A DNA stretch of 48,454 nucleotides from Paracoccus sp. (in: a-proteobacteria) (GTDB lineage: Bacteria; Pseudomonadota; Alphaproteobacteria; Rhodobacterales; Rhodobacteraceae): positions 1 through 48,454 of the forward strand of contig JAUNTZ010000018.1 of assembly GCA_030538425.1 (NCBI GenBank), in the 5' to 3' direction. Made by a program: the position numbers and the translations under genes. Shown in pieces: positions 15,277-25,933 of this stretch. Each line of letters opens with the position of its first letter. Position 1 is the stretch's first letter. Under the pieces are notes generated by a model. It worked only from the letters and a program-made list of their open reading frames with translations. It had not been told where the DNA came from and searched no databases.

Positions 15277-15306
15277 AAAACGGGCGCCACATCGGGCGCC
15301 CGTTTT
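15277..15306. terminator. Strong bidirectional intrinsic terminator
   Basis: AAAACGGGCGCC-acatcg-GGCGCCCGTTTT is a perfect 12-bp stem with T-runs on the plus side (and A-run/T-run on the minus side). It lies between the convergent YkuD and pntB genes and should stop both transcripts. Confidence 0.9.
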
Positions 15307-15324
15307 GTTTTATCGGCCCTCGCC

Positions 15325-16821
15325 TCAGTCGATCATCGGCAGCAGCGCGTTGATCGAATCCTTGGCATCGCCATAGAACATCCGCGTATTGTCCTTGAAG
15401 AAGAGCGGGTTCTCGATCCCCGAGTAACCTGTCCCCTGCCCGCGCTTGGACACAAAGACCTGCTTCGCCTTCCAGACCTCAAGAACGGGCATCCCGGCAA
15501 TGGGGCTGTTGGGGTCGTCCTGTGCTGCGGGGTTCACGATATCGTTCGAGCCGATGACGATCACCACATCGGTTGACGGGAAATCGTCGTTGATCTCATC
15601 CATTTCCAGCACGATATCGTAAGGCACTTTCGCCTCGGCCAACAGCACGTTCATATGCCCCGGCAGACGGCCCGCCACCGGATGGATGGCGAAACGCACC
15701 TCTTTTCCGGCGGCGCGCAGCTTGCGGGTCAGCTCACTGACCGCGCCTTGGGCCTGCGCCACGGCCATGCCGTAGCCCGGCACGATCACCACGCTGTCGG
15801 CCTCGTTCAGAGCCGAGGCCACGCCGTCCGCGTCGATGGCGATCTGTTCGCCCTCGATCTCGGCGGCGGGGCCGGTCTCACCGCCAAAGCCGCCAAGGAT
15901 GACCGAGACAAAGTTCCGGTTCATCGCCTTGCACATGATATAGCTGAGGATTGCCCCGGATGAGCCCACAAGCGCGCCAACCACGATCAGCAGATCGTTC
16001 GACAGGGTAAAGCCGATCATCGCGGCGGCCCAGCCGGAATAGCTGTTCAGCATCGACACCACCACCGGCATATCGGCCCCGCCGATGCCCATGATCAGGT
16101 GATAGCCGATAAAGAACGCAAGCAAGGTAATCAGGATCAGCCAGAACACCGCCGGACCCACGCCCGCGACGTAAAGGATGCCGAACAACAGCGACAAAGC
16201 CGCCGCACCCGCGTTCAGCAGATGACCGCCCGGCAGTTTCTTCGGCTTGCCGTCGATCTTGCCCGAGAGCTTGCCAAAGGCCACGACCGAGCCGGTAAAG
16301 GTCACCGCACCGATGAAGATGCCCAGAAACACCTCAACCTTCAGCATTGAGATCTCAGCGGGCGTCTTATAGGCAAGTGCTGCGGCAAAGCCGGTCAGAT
16401 GCTGCGCCTGCTCCATCACGATCATGCTGCGCTGCGGGTCGATCAGCGCGCGGGCGGGGTCATGGATCAGCGCGATGATCTCACCCAGACGGATCAGCTC
16501 AAACTCGGCGTTGAAGCCCACAAACACGGCGGCCAGACCCACAAGCGAGTGCATGGCGGCGACCAGTTGCGGCATCTCGGTCATTTGCACGCGCTGCGCG
16601 ACAACCCAGCCAATCGCGCCACCGGCGGCAATCATCAGAAGCGACAGCCACCAGTTGCCCGCACCCGGCCCGATCAGCGTTGCGACCACGGCCAAGGCCA
16701 TGCCGACAATGCCATACCAGACGGCCCGTTTCGCGCTTTCCTGCCCCGACAGCCCGCCAAGCGACAGGATGAACAGGACGGCTGCGACCACATAAGCGGC
16801 GGTGGTAAATCCGTATTCCAT
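15325..16821 (-). CDS. pntB: NAD(P) transhydrogenase, beta subunit
   Basis: A 498-residue membrane protein. About nine hydrophobic segments form domain II. The soluble NADP(H)-binding domain III follows, with [52 protein letters not shown] and the C-terminal [17 protein letters not shown]. Together with PntA it couples hydride transfer between NADH and NADP+ to proton entry and supplies NADPH. It lies 12 bp after pntA on the same strand, and ends at a strong terminator. Confidence 0.96.
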   Translation of the reverse strand: MEYGFTTAAYVVAAVLFILSLGGLSGQESAKRAVWYGIVGMALAVVATLIGPGAGNWWLSLLMIAAGGAIGWVVAQRVQMTEMPQLVAAMHSLVGLAAVFVGFNAEFELIRLGEIIALIHDPARALIDPQRSMIVMEQAQHLTGFAAALAYKTPAEISMLKVEVFLGIFIGAVTFTGSVVAFGKLSGKIDGKPKKLPGGHLLNAGAAALSLLFGILYVAGVGPAVFWLILITLLAFFIGYHLIMGIGGADMPVVVSMLNSYSGWAAAMIGFTLSNDLLIVVGALVGSSGAILSYIMCKAMNRNFVSVILGGFGGETGPAAEIEGEQIAIDADGVASALNEADSVVIVPGYGMAVAQAQGAVSELTRKLRAAGKEVRFAIHPVAGRLPGHMNVLLAEAKVPYDIVLEMDEINDDFPSTDVVIVIGSNDIVNPAAQDDPNSPIAGMPVLEVWKAKQVFVSKRGQGTGYSGIENPLFFKDNTRMFYGDAKDSINALLPMID

Positions 16822-16833
16822 CGCAGCCTCTCC

Positions 16834-18408
16834 TTACGATTTCTGGAACATGGCAAGCATCCGGCGCGTGACCAGAAAACCGCCAAAAATGTTGATGCCC
16901 GCCATGAAGATCGACAGCGCGGCCAAAAGCATGACCAGCCACGAGCCCGAGCCGACCTGCATCAGCGCGCCCAGGATGATGATCGAGGAAATGGCGTTGG
17001 TGATCGCCATCAGCGGCGTGTGCAGGCTGTGGCTGACATTCCAGATGACCTGAAAGCCGATGAACACGGCCAGAACGAAGACGATGAAATGTTGCAAGAA
17101 CGACGCGGGCGCAAAGGCGCCGACCAGCAGCATCGCCGCGGCACCGGCCACCAGCAGCGTGACCTGCGATTTCGTCTGCGCGCGGAAGGCGTCCGCCTCG
17201 GCGGCGCGGCGCTCCTCCGGGGTCAGCTCGCGGGCTTTTTCCTTGGGCTTTTGCGCCGCGATGGCCGCGACCTTGGGCGGCGGCGGGGGGAAGGTGATGT
17301 TGCCGTCATGGGTCACGGTCGCGCCGCGAATGACGTCGTCATCCATGTTGTGATTGACCACACCGTCTTTGCCCGGCGTCAGATCGGCCATGAAATGCCG
17401 GATGTTGTTGCCGTAAAGCTCGGAGGATTGGGCGGCCATGCGCGAGGGGAAATCGGTATAGCCGATGATCGTCACGCCGTTTTCGGTCACGATCTTCTGG
17501 TCGGCCACGGTCAGTTCGCAATTGCCGCCCTTTTCGGCGGCAAGGTCCACGATCACGCTGCCGGGCTTCATCGCCTCGACCATATCACGGGTCCACAGCA
17601 CCGGCGCATCGCGGCCCGGGATCAGCGCCGTGGTGATGACGATATCCATCTGCGGGGCGAGTTCGCGGAACTTTTCAAGCTGTTTCTCGCGGAACTCAGG
17701 CGATGAGGGCGCCGCATAGCCGCCCGTCGCCGCACCATCCTGCGCGGGGCCTTCGAAATCAAGGAAGACGAATTCGGCGCCCATCGATTCGATCTGCTCG
17801 GCCACTTCGGGGCGCACGTCGAAGGCATAGACCTGCGCGCCAAGGCTGACCGAGGTTCCGATGGCGGCGAGACCCGCGACCCCTGCCCCCACGACCAGAA
17901 CCTTCGCGGGCGGCACCTTGCCCGCCGCCGTCACCTGCCCGGTGAAAAAGCGGCCAAAATTGTTCGCCGCCTCAATGACTGCGCGATAGCCCGCGATATT
18001 CGCCATGGAAGACAGCGCGTCCATCTTCTGCGCGCGCGAGATGCGCGGCACCATGTCCATGGCGATGGTGGTGATGCCCTGCTTGCGGGCGGTCTCCAGC
18101 AATTCGGCATTCTGCGCCGGATAGAAATGTGAGATCAGCGTCTGCCCGTCGCGCATCCGCGCGATCTCGGCATCCACCGGCGGGCGGACCTTGGCGACGA
18201 TATCGACCGCGCCGGTCAGCGCCGCCGCGTCCGGCTCAACCGTCACGCCCGCGCGGGCATAATCGGCATCCGAGAAACCGGCAGCGGCACCCGCGCCCGC
18301 CTCCACGAATACCTCATGCCCCAGTTTTTTCAGATGCGCGGACGAGGCCGGGGTAATCGCCACCCGCGCCTCTCCGCTTGCGGTTTCCTTCAACGCGCCG
18401 ATCTTCAC
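16834..18408 (-). CDS. pntA: NAD(P) transhydrogenase, alpha subunit
   Basis: A 524-residue protein. The NAD(H)-binding domain I starts [20 protein letters not shown], with [16 protein letters not shown] as the Rossmann loop and [14 protein letters not shown] as the mobile-loop region. A Pro-rich linker (PPPPPK) follows, then four C-terminal transmembrane helices. The alpha subunit is a single polypeptide, as in E. coli, not split as in Rhodospirillum. The start is GTG (18408), supported by an AGGGGG Shine-Dalgarno 6-7 nt upstream. The 94 bp upstream contain no promoter I can defend. Confidence 0.95.
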   Translation of the reverse strand: MKIGALKETASGEARVAITPASSAHLKKLGHEVFVEAGAGAAAGFSDADYARAGVTVEPDAAALTGAVDIVAKVRPPVDAEIARMRDGQTLISHFYPAQNAELLETARKQGITTIAMDMVPRISRAQKMDALSSMANIAGYRAVIEAANNFGRFFTGQVTAAGKVPPAKVLVVGAGVAGLAAIGTSVSLGAQVYAFDVRPEVAEQIESMGAEFVFLDFEGPAQDGAATGGYAAPSSPEFREKQLEKFRELAPQMDIVITTALIPGRDAPVLWTRDMVEAMKPGSVIVDLAAEKGGNCELTVADQKIVTENGVTIIGYTDFPSRMAAQSSELYGNNIRHFMADLTPGKDGVVNHNMDDDVIRGATVTHDGNITFPPPPPKVAAIAAQKPKEKARELTPEERRAAEADAFRAQTKSQVTLLVAGAAAMLLVGAFAPASFLQHFIVFVLAVFIGFQVIWNVSHSLHTPLMAITNAISSIIILGALMQVGSGSWLVMLLAALSIFMAGINIFGGFLVTRRMLAMFQKS

Positions 18409-18502
18409 AGGCAGCCCCCTTCGCTTAAGGTCGTCGGGCCGTGTCTAACACCGCGCAACAATCGTTCACAAGGCCGCGTGGCCGCGAATGATCCGTAAAA
18501 TC

Positions 18503-18964
18503 TCAGCCTGTGCGACCAAAGGACAGCCAACGCCCCACCCGGCTACGATAAAGGTCGTAATCCGCGCCAAAGGCCGCCTGCAACATCGCCTCTTCAGCGG
18601 GAATAAAGCGGCGGTTCACCAGCCAGATGAAGGCCGGGACGGCCACCAGACCCACGGGCGCATCAAGGGCAATCATCAGCCCGCCCAAAATCAGCGCATC
18701 GCCCAGATAGATCGGGTTGCGCGACAGGCGGAACGGGCCGCCGCTGACCAAAGCATCGGGGCTGCGGCCCGGCATGACCGTGGTGCGATTGGCGCGCATC
18801 ACCATGCCCGCCCAGATCACCAGACCAAGCCCCAAAGCCGCCACCAGCCAGCCCGCGCCATTGAGCCAGCCGGGCAGCTGCGGCCCCACCGCGCGGCCAA
18901 GCACAATCCCTGCGAGCCCGAACAGGATCATCCAGAATTTCGGCAGTCCAAACAGCGTATTCAT
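18503..18964 (-). CDS. Isoprenylcysteine/phospholipid methyltransferase-like membrane protein
   Basis: A 153-residue integral membrane protein with four hydrophobic segments and the SAM-binding region of the ICMT/PEMT superfamily (SGGPFRLSRNPIYLGDALILGG, then EEAMLQAAFGADYDLYRSRVGRW). Such proteins methylate small or lipid-linked substrates at the membrane; the bacterial substrate is usually unknown. Its ATG overlaps the stop of the interrupted small gene upstream (TGATG), so it was coupled to that gene; the amber codon there may lower its expression. Confidence 0.82.
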   Translation of the reverse strand: MNTLFGLPKFWMILFGLAGIVLGRAVGPQLPGWLNGAGWLVAALGLGLVIWAGMVMRANRTTVMPGRSPDALVSGGPFRLSRNPIYLGDALILGGLMIALDAPVGLVAVPAFIWLVNRRFIPAEEAMLQAAFGADYDLYRSRVGRWLSFGRTG

Positions 18965-19230
18965 CAGCGTTTCACCTCAAGCCTGCGGCGGTGGAGAACG
19001 GGATCGGTATCGCCCGAGGGCTGCATCGCGCTCTTGAAGATCAGATCACAGGCCGCCTGAAAGGCCAACCCGTCGAAACCGGGCGCCATGGGCGCATAAC
19101 CCGGATCGGCGGCGTTTTGCGCATCGACCACTGCGGCCGTCACCTACGCCTCAGAGATCAGCCCGTGATGCAGCCAGTTGGCATGCGACGGGCCGGAGAT
19201 GCACGACGTGGCGCGGGTCTCATAGGGCAT
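18964..19230 (-). pseudogene. Small unknown gene interrupted by an in-frame amber codon
   Basis: On the minus strand an ATG at 19230, preceded by GAGGA 7 nt upstream, opens a frame starting MPYETRATSCISGPSHANWL. It runs 28 codons to a TAG (19144-19146) and then continues in the same frame for 59 more sense codons ([16 protein letters not shown] ... RRRLEVKR) to a TGA overlapping the methyltransferase ATG. Codon use on both sides looks like the neighbours, with G/C-rich third positions. This suggests one 88-codon gene broken by a recent nonsense change, a base error, or, less likely, readthrough; other genes here end in TAG, so recoding is improbable. GTG directly after the TAG could restart translation. 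I do not recognise the family. Confidence 0.55.
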
Positions 19231-19271
19231 TGCGGCATCCTCATCGCGATGCGAGGCAAGCGCATGAAAAA

Positions 19272-19301
19272 GCCGCCGCAACCAAGGACGGCTGCGGCGG
19301 C
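19272..19301 (-). terminator. Intrinsic terminator after the low-complexity membrane gene
   Basis: On the minus strand GCCGCCGCA, a 12-nt loop and TGCGGCGGC form a 9-bp stem followed by TTTTT. It lies 21 bp after the stop of the upstream minus-strand gene. It separates that gene from the interrupted gene, whose ribosome-binding site lies just beyond it. Confidence 0.85.
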
Positions 19302-19321
19302 GGATTGTTACACGCGCGAGA

Positions 19322-19903
19322 TCAGTTCGAGGTCGCGGGCGCCGTAACAGGTGCAGTCGTGGTCGCGGGTGCGGTCACGGGCGCAGTCGTGGTGGTCGCC
19401 CCGGTCGCCTGGTTCAGCGCGTCGGTCAGCGCATCGGCACCGGCTTGCGCGGCGTCGGCGGCGTCCTGCGCGGCCTCGGCTGCGGCTCCCGCGGCATGGT
19501 TCACGGCGGCGTCTGCGGCCTCGGTCGTGGCGGCGGCGGCGTCACTTGCGGCGGCCTGCGCCTCGGTCGCAGCCTCTTGGGCGGCCTCGACGGCCTCTTC
19601 GACGGCGGCGGCGGTGTCTGCCTCGATCTGGGCAGCCTCGGTTTCGACCGTGGTGGTTGCGGCCTCGACCTCGGTTTCGGTCGCGGTTTCGACCTCAGCG
19701 GCTTCGGTCTCAACCGTGGTCACGGTCTCGGTCGGGGTCTCGACCGCAACCTCGTTCCCGCCCATCATGCGGGTGACGACGAAATAGGCCAGTGCAAGGG
19801 CGACCAGAACGCCGATGATCAGCGGCAGGGCTGAACGACGCTGTTCGACCGGGGCGACATAGGTTTCGGTCTTGTTCGGCTGATTGGGATCGATATTGGT
19901 CAT
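19322..19903 (-). CDS. Single-pass membrane protein with Ala/Glu/Thr low-complexity domain
   Basis: A 193-residue protein: a short polar N-terminus, one transmembrane helix (about residues 27-47, SALPLIIGVLVALALAYFVV), then ~145 residues of Ala/Glu/Thr/Val low complexity. Within this, an acidic part (ETVTTVETEAAEVETATE) passes into Ala-rich coiled-coil-like sequence (EAAQEAATEAQAAASDAAAA). It ends in an 11-residue direct repeat (TTTAPVTAPAT, twice). It contains no catalytic motif and one His. The topology suggests a periplasmic rod or spacer anchored in the inner membrane. Function unknown; replication slippage could change its length. Confidence 0.7.
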   Translation of the reverse strand: MTNIDPNQPNKTETYVAPVEQRRSALPLIIGVLVALALAYFVVTRMMGGNEVAVETPTETVTTVETEAAEVETATETEVEAATTTVETEAAQIEADTAAAVEEAVEAAQEAATEAQAAASDAAAATTEAADAAVNHAAGAAAEAAQDAADAAQAGADALTDALNQATGATTTTAPVTAPATTTAPVTAPATSN

Positions 19904-20041
19904 AATTCTCTCTCTTGATAAAGCGCGGGACGGACAGACAAGATGCGTCCGGCTTGCAGGCGCGCTATCGCCGGACTAACAAAAGATCAAGCCCGCCGGT
20001 TTTCCCTCCCGGCGCCCCAAAACAGCCGAAAGCCCGAAAAC

Positions 20042-22618
20042 ATGAGCCAAAGCGCACCCAAAGCCGCAAATGCCGTTACGCAACTTCTTGCCGATTACCG
20101 GCCCTATCCGTTCCGGCTGGTGGAAACGCGGCTGGATATCGCGCTTGACGCGACGGCAACGGTGGTCCGGTCCGAGCTTGATTTCGAACGGCTGGCAGAG
20201 GGCGACCTGATCCTTGACGGCGGCGCGGGGCTGCGCGTGCGCTCGCTCACCATTGACGGCACGGCGCTGCCCCCGGATGCCGTGGACCGCGAGGGTGAGC
20301 GGTTGACCATCAAGGCCCGCGCCCTGCCCGCCCGCTTTACCTTTGCCGCCGAGGTTGAGATCAACCCAAAGGCCAATACCACCTGCGAGGGGCTGTATCT
20401 GTCGGGCGGCATGTTCTGCACCCAATGCGAGGCCGAGGGCTTTCGCCATATCACCTTCTACCCCGACCGCCCCGATGTGATGGCGCCATTCCGCGTGCGC
20501 CTGCGCGGCGATTTCCCGGTGCTGCTCTCGAATGGCAATCCGCTGCGCCAAGAGGCGGGTGTGGCCGAATGGCATGACCCATGGCCCAAGCCCGCCTATC
20601 TGTTCGCTCTTGTCGCAGGGGATCTGCGCGCGGTGAGTGATCAGTTCACCACGCTCTCGGGGCGCGAGGTCGCGCTGCATGTCTGGGTGCGTCCGGGCGA
20701 TGAGGACCGCGCCGGTTTCGCGATGGAAAGCCTGATCAAGTCGATGCGTTGGGATGAACAGGTCTACGGGCGCGAATATGATCTGGACGTGTTCAACATC
20801 GTGGCTGTCGATGATTTCAACATGGGCGCGATGGAGAATAAGGGGCTGAACATTTTCAACTCCAAACTGGTTCTGGCCAGCCCCGAGACCGCCACCGATG
20901 CCGATTATGAGCGCATCGAAAGCGTGATCGCGCATGAATATTTCCACAACTGGACCGGCAACCGGATCACCTGCCGCGACTGGTTCCAGCTTTGCCTGAA
21001 AGAGGGGCTGACGGTTTACCGCGACCAGCAATTCACCAAGGATCTGCGCGCACCGGCGGTCAAGCGGATCGAGGATGTGAAGGCGCTGCGCGCGCGGCAA
21101 TTCCCTGAGGATGCCGGGCCTCTGGCCCATCCGCCCCGCCCCGACCGCTATCAGGAGATCAACAATTTCTACACCGCGACGGTCTATGAAAAAGGCGCCG
21201 AGGTGATCGGCATGTTGCGCGCTTTGGTCGGTGAAGACGGCTGGCGCGCGGCGATGGCGCTCTATTTTGACCGCCATGACGGCGATGCGGCGACGATTGA
21301 GGACTGGCTCAAGGTGTTTGAGGATGCGACCGGGCGGGATCTGGGCCAGTTCTCGCATTGGTATTTTGACGCGGGCACGCCGCATCTGACCATGCGTGAG
21401 GACTGGGCCGATGGCCGTCTCGTGCTGCATGTCACGCAAGAGACCGCGCCGACGCCGGGTCAGCCGGACAAACCCGCGCGGGTGATCCCGCTTGCGGTCG
21501 GGCTGATCGGCCCGAATGGCGATGAGCTGCGCGAAACCACCACGCTTGAGATGACCGAAGCGGCGCAGAGCTTCACCTTTGACGGGCTTGGCGCGCGGCC
21601 CGTGGTCTCGCTGTTGCGCGGGTTTTCGGCGCCGGTGACGGTCTCGCGCCAGATCGACGCGGGCGGGCTTGCGCATCTCTTGGCCCATGACACCGACCCC
21701 TTCGCGCGGTGGGAGGCAGGCCATGACCTTGCCTTGCGCACCCTCTCGGATATGGCGCAGGGGGCCAGTGACGATGGCGCTTATGTCGCGGCGCTTGGGC
21801 CGCTACTCGCGGCGGCGGCGGATGATCCGGCCTTTACCGCTTTGTGCCTGAGCCTGCCGGGTGAGGAGACGATTGCCATCGCGCTGAGCCGCGCGGGCCA
21901 TATCCCCGACCCCGATGCGATTGCGGCGGCGCGGCAGAGCCTTGCGCAGAATATCGCGGCGGCGCATGAGGATGCCTTGTCCGATCTCTTCGCGCGGATG
22001 GAGCGGCCCGGCCCTTACCGGCCCGATCCCGAGGATGCCGCCGCCCGCAGCCTGCGGCTGGCCGCGCTGTCGCTCTTGTCCTATCTGGATGAGGGCGCGC
22101 GGGCTGAAAAGCTGTTCGACACGGCCTCGAACATGACCGAACGGATGGGTGCGCTTGGGCCGCTTGTCCGGCTTGGCCGCGCGGATGCCGCGCTTGAGGC
22201 CTTCGAGGCCCGCTTCGCCCAAGATCGGCTGGTCATGGACAAGTTCTTTACCATCCAGCCGATGCTGGCCCCTGCCGCCACGGCGGTGCCGGTCGCCAAA
22301 CGCCTTGCCGCGCGGGCGGATTTCGACTGGCAGAACCCGAACCGCTATCGCGCGCTGATCGGCGGGCTTGCGGCGAACCATGCGGGCTTTCACACGAGCG
22401 ACGGCTCGGGTTACCGCTTTGTCGCGGACTGGCTTTTGCGGATGGACGGCGTGAACCCGCAGATCGCGGCGCGCATGTCCTCAGCCTTTGAAAGCTGGCG
22501 GCGGTATGACGCAGCGCGGCAGACACTCGCGCGGGGCGAGATTGAGCGGGTTCTTGCCCATCCGGGCCTTTCGCGCAATCTGGGTGAGATGATGGCGCGG
22601 ATTGCCGGTCAGGATTAA
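20042..22618 (+). CDS. pepN: Aminopeptidase N
   Basis: An 858-residue M1 metallopeptidase, close to the E. coli PepN length. The exopeptidase motif GAMEN is at about 262-266 and the zinc site HEYFHNW at 298-304, with the third ligand Glu in the following LKEGLTVYRDQQF segment. The C-terminal helical domain is complete (…MMARIAGQD). It removes N-terminal residues from peptides in the cytoplasm. The ATG at 20042 is selected because the product then begins just before the conserved ADYRPYPFRLVET; the upstream in-frame codons look non-coding. The ribosome-binding site is weak. Confidence 0.95.
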   Translation: MSQSAPKAANAVTQLLADYRPYPFRLVETRLDIALDATATVVRSELDFERLAEGDLILDGGAGLRVRSLTIDGTALPPDAVDREGERLTIKARALPARFTFAAEVEINPKANTTCEGLYLSGGMFCTQCEAEGFRHITFYPDRPDVMAPFRVRLRGDFPVLLSNGNPLRQEAGVAEWHDPWPKPAYLFALVAGDLRAVSDQFTTLSGREVALHVWVRPGDEDRAGFAMESLIKSMRWDEQVYGREYDLDVFNIVAVDDFNMGAMENKGLNIFNSKLVLASPETATDADYERIESVIAHEYFHNWTGNRITCRDWFQLCLKEGLTVYRDQQFTKDLRAPAVKRIEDVKALRARQFPEDAGPLAHPPRPDRYQEINNFYTATVYEKGAEVIGMLRALVGEDGWRAAMALYFDRHDGDAATIEDWLKVFEDATGRDLGQFSHWYFDAGTPHLTMREDWADGRLVLHVTQETAPTPGQPDKPARVIPLAVGLIGPNGDELRETTTLEMTEAAQSFTFDGLGARPVVSLLRGFSAPVTVSRQIDAGGLAHLLAHDTDPFARWEAGHDLALRTLSDMAQGASDDGAYVAALGPLLAAAADDPAFTALCLSLPGEETIAIALSRAGHIPDPDAIAAARQSLAQNIAAAHEDALSDLFARMERPGPYRPDPEDAAARSLRLAALSLLSYLDEGARAEKLFDTASNMTERMGALGPLVRLGRADAALEAFEARFAQDRLVMDKFFTIQPMLAPAATAVPVAKRLAARADFDWQNPNRYRALIGGLAANHAGFHTSDGSGYRFVADWLLRMDGVNPQIAARMSSAFESWRRYDAARQTLARGEIERVLAHPGLSRNLGEMMARIAGQD

Positions 22619-22666
22619 CCTCAAACTCTCTTGTCACAACCTGCCCGCCCGGCAATATAGGCGACC

Positions 22667-23575
22667 ATGAAGGACCGACTGCCAGACGCCCGCGCCGAGA
22701 TGCAGGCCCGCCTTGACCCGCTCATCGCTGAACGGGCGCCCTGGCTGTTTTCGGGCCGCTGGCATCACGATCTGGCGCGGCGCGCGCTGATGCGGATGCT
22801 GGGTTATCCGCAGACGCTTGATCTGGGCGCCCGGTTCCGCGACGCGCCCACGGCTGAGATTTTCGCGCATATGGACCGGCTGATCATCCGTGATCTTGAG
22901 GTCGCGGGGCTCGACAACATCCCCAAGACCGGCCCTGCCCTGATCGTCGCGAATCATCCGACCGGGATTGCCGATGGGATCGTGCTGTATAACCTGATCG
23001 GGCGGGTGCGGGACGATCTGTTTATCTATACGAATCAGGATATTCTGCGCGTGCTGCCGCAAATGGCCGATATGATCGTGCCGGTCGAATGGCGCGTGGA
23101 AAAGCGCAGCCATGCCAAGACCCGCGCCACGATGGACCAGACCCGCAAATGGCTGGCGGATGGGCGGATCGGGCTGATTTTCCCCTCGGGGCGGCTGGCG
23201 AAACGACGCGGGCTGACCCTGCATGAGCGGCCCTGGATGGCCTCGGCGGCGATGATCGCGCGCAAGATGGATGTGCCGGTGATCCCGCTGCGCATAAGGG
23301 CGCGCAACTCGGCGCTGTTCTATCTGTTCGACGCGATTCATCCCAGTTTGCGCGACGTGACCCTGTTCCATGAGGTGCTGAACAAGGCCCGCCAGCAATA
23401 TCAGGTGACGGTCGGCGCCCCCGTCGCGCCCTCGGACCTGCCGCCACGGTCCGATGATGCGATTGACGTTCTGCGCCGCGCGGTTTTGTCCCTGCCCGAG
23501 CCGGAGGATACCCGCCCGGTCAGCACCTATCGGCTGATGGGGCGGCGGATGATGAAGCACGCCTCGGCGGGTTAA
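22667..23575 (+). CDS. Lysophospholipid/ornithine-lipid-type acyltransferase
   Basis: A 302-residue PlsC-like acyltransferase of the hemolysin-related subgroup. The active motif is ANHPTGIADG (His97, Asp103), one residue longer than the common HX4D, as in NHPxG-type enzymes. GLIFPSGRLAKR (the phosphate-binding FPxG-like block) and DVPVIPLRIRARNS follow. No transmembrane helix is evident, so it is probably membrane-associated. It should transfer an acyl chain to a lyso-lipid or amino-acid lipid; the exact acceptor cannot be told. It follows pepN by 48 bp and may be co-transcribed with it. Confidence 0.78.
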   Translation: MKDRLPDARAEMQARLDPLIAERAPWLFSGRWHHDLARRALMRMLGYPQTLDLGARFRDAPTAEIFAHMDRLIIRDLEVAGLDNIPKTGPALIVANHPTGIADGIVLYNLIGRVRDDLFIYTNQDILRVLPQMADMIVPVEWRVEKRSHAKTRATMDQTRKWLADGRIGLIFPSGRLAKRRGLTLHERPWMASAAMIARKMDVPVIPLRIRARNSALFYLFDAIHPSLRDVTLFHEVLNKARQQYQVTVGAPVAPSDLPPRSDDAIDVLRRAVLSLPEPEDTRPVSTYRLMGRRMMKHASAG

Positions 23576-23580
23576 GCGTT

Positions 23581-23623
23581 CCGGGGCGCTGCCCCGGACC
23601 CCGGAGTATTTTCACACAAGAGA
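23581..23623 (-). repeat. Dispersed 3'-flanking element, copy 3
   Basis: Read on the minus strand, the head TCTCTTGTGTGAAAATACTC is followed by CGGGGTCCGGGGC and the hairpin CCGGGGC-agc-GCCCCGG (23581-23597). It lies about 18 bp after the proB stop, in sense with proB, between the convergent acyltransferase and proB. Confidence 0.7.
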
Positions 23624-23640
23624 AGCGGAGGCCGCAGCGC

Positions 23641-24746
23641 CTATAGCTGCATCGCCATATCATCGCGATGGATCAGCGCGGCGCGGCCCGCATAGCCCAG
23701 AATCGCCTCGATCTCATCGCTGCGATGACCGGCGATGCGGCGCGCCTCGGCGGCGGTATAGCGGCTCAGCCCGCAGGCCAGGCGCGCGCCGTCGGGGCCG
23801 AGCAGCTCAACCGGATCACCGCGCCCGAATGTGCCGCTGATCGCGGTCACACCCGCCGGAAGCAGCGATTTGCCCGCCCGCAGCGCGTCAGACGCACCCT
23901 GATCGACCGTGACCACGCCGCGCGGCTTCATCGCGGAAATCCACCGTTTGCGCGCGGCGCGGGGGTCGCCTTCGGGCAGAAACCACGTCACCCGCGCGCC
24001 CTCTGCCACCGCCGACAGCGGCCGCAGCACAGAGCCCTCGGCAATCGCCATCGCACAGCCGCCCGTAACCGCCGTGCGCGCGGCCATCAGTTTCGTTTTC
24101 ATCCCGCCTTTCGAGAGGCCAGAGACCGGGTCGCCGCCCATCGCCTCGATCTCCGGGGTCAGATGCTCGATCAGCGGCAGATGCTGCGCCGAAGGGTCGG
24201 TCTTCGGGTTGGCGGTATAAAGCCCGTCCACATCCGACAGCAGCAGCAGCTGATCTGCGCCGATGGTCACGGCGATCTGCGCCGCCAGCCGGTCATTGTC
24301 GCCAAAGCGGATCTCATCGGTGGCCACCGTGTCGTTCTCGTTCACGATCGGCACCACGCCAAGGCCCAGCAGGGTTTCCATCGTCGCGCGCGAGTTGAGA
24401 TAGCGCCGCCGGTCGGTCGTATCCTCAAGCGTCACAAGGATCTGCGCGGTGTTCACCCCATGCGGCGCAAGCGCCTCTTCATAGGCGCGGGCCAGCCGGA
24501 TCTGTCCGACCGCTGCCGCCGCCTGCGCCTGTTCCAGCGACAGCGCACCGGGTGCAAGCCCCAGAACCCGGCGGCCAAGCGCAATCGAGCCGGATGAGAC
24601 CAGAACCACATCCGCGCCCCGCGCGCGCCACGCCGCCACATCATCGCAAAGCGCGCGCAACCATTCGCCGCGCAGACCGCCCTCGCCCACCAGAAGCGCC
24701 GAGCCGATCTTGACGACCAGACGCCGCGCGGCGGTCAGATCGGGCA

Positions 24747-24747
<1 letters not shown>
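23641..24747 (-). CDS. proB: Glutamate 5-kinase
   Basis: A 368-residue enzyme for the first step of proline synthesis (gamma-phosphorylation of glutamate). The amino-acid kinase domain starts [14 protein letters not shown], with [33 protein letters not shown] and [14 protein letters not shown]-terminal PUA domain follows ([14 protein letters not shown] ... [14 protein letters not shown]). The ATG at 24747 overlaps the obgE stop (TGATG); a GTG four codons earlier is the alternative. Coupling to obgE is a common alphaproteobacterial order. Confidence 0.95.
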
Positions 24748-25781
<1,034 letters not shown>

Positions 25782-25857
25782 TCATCCTGCTGTAACGGGT
25801 CTTGCGATACGCGAGGCGGGCGCTTGGTTCAAGGCCGCCGCGCCGGTGAGAGGGCGC

Positions 25858-25871
25858 TCACGAAATCGTGA
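25858..25871. promoter_or_regulatory. Palindrome upstream of the SMR transporter gene
   Basis: TCACGA-aa-TCGTGA is a perfect 6-bp inverted repeat with a 2-bp centre. It lies 62 bp before the exporter start in the 158-bp divergent region shared with obgE. It is a candidate operator; no regulator gene is adjacent. Nothing else is recognisable in this gap. Confidence 0.4.
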
Positions 25872-25933
25872 TGGTGACGGCGAAAGGCGATTTTTCTAGA
25901 AACGGCTTTCAGCATTCACAAAGGTTTTCCCTC

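Noticed and set aside
25871-25915. Guanidine-II (mini-ykkC) riboswitch upstream of the SMR exporter, suggested by two ACGG tetranucleotides
   Set aside because: The flanking bases do not form the two required stems with ACGR loops, and the exporter is of EmrE/Qac type, not a guanidinium exporter.
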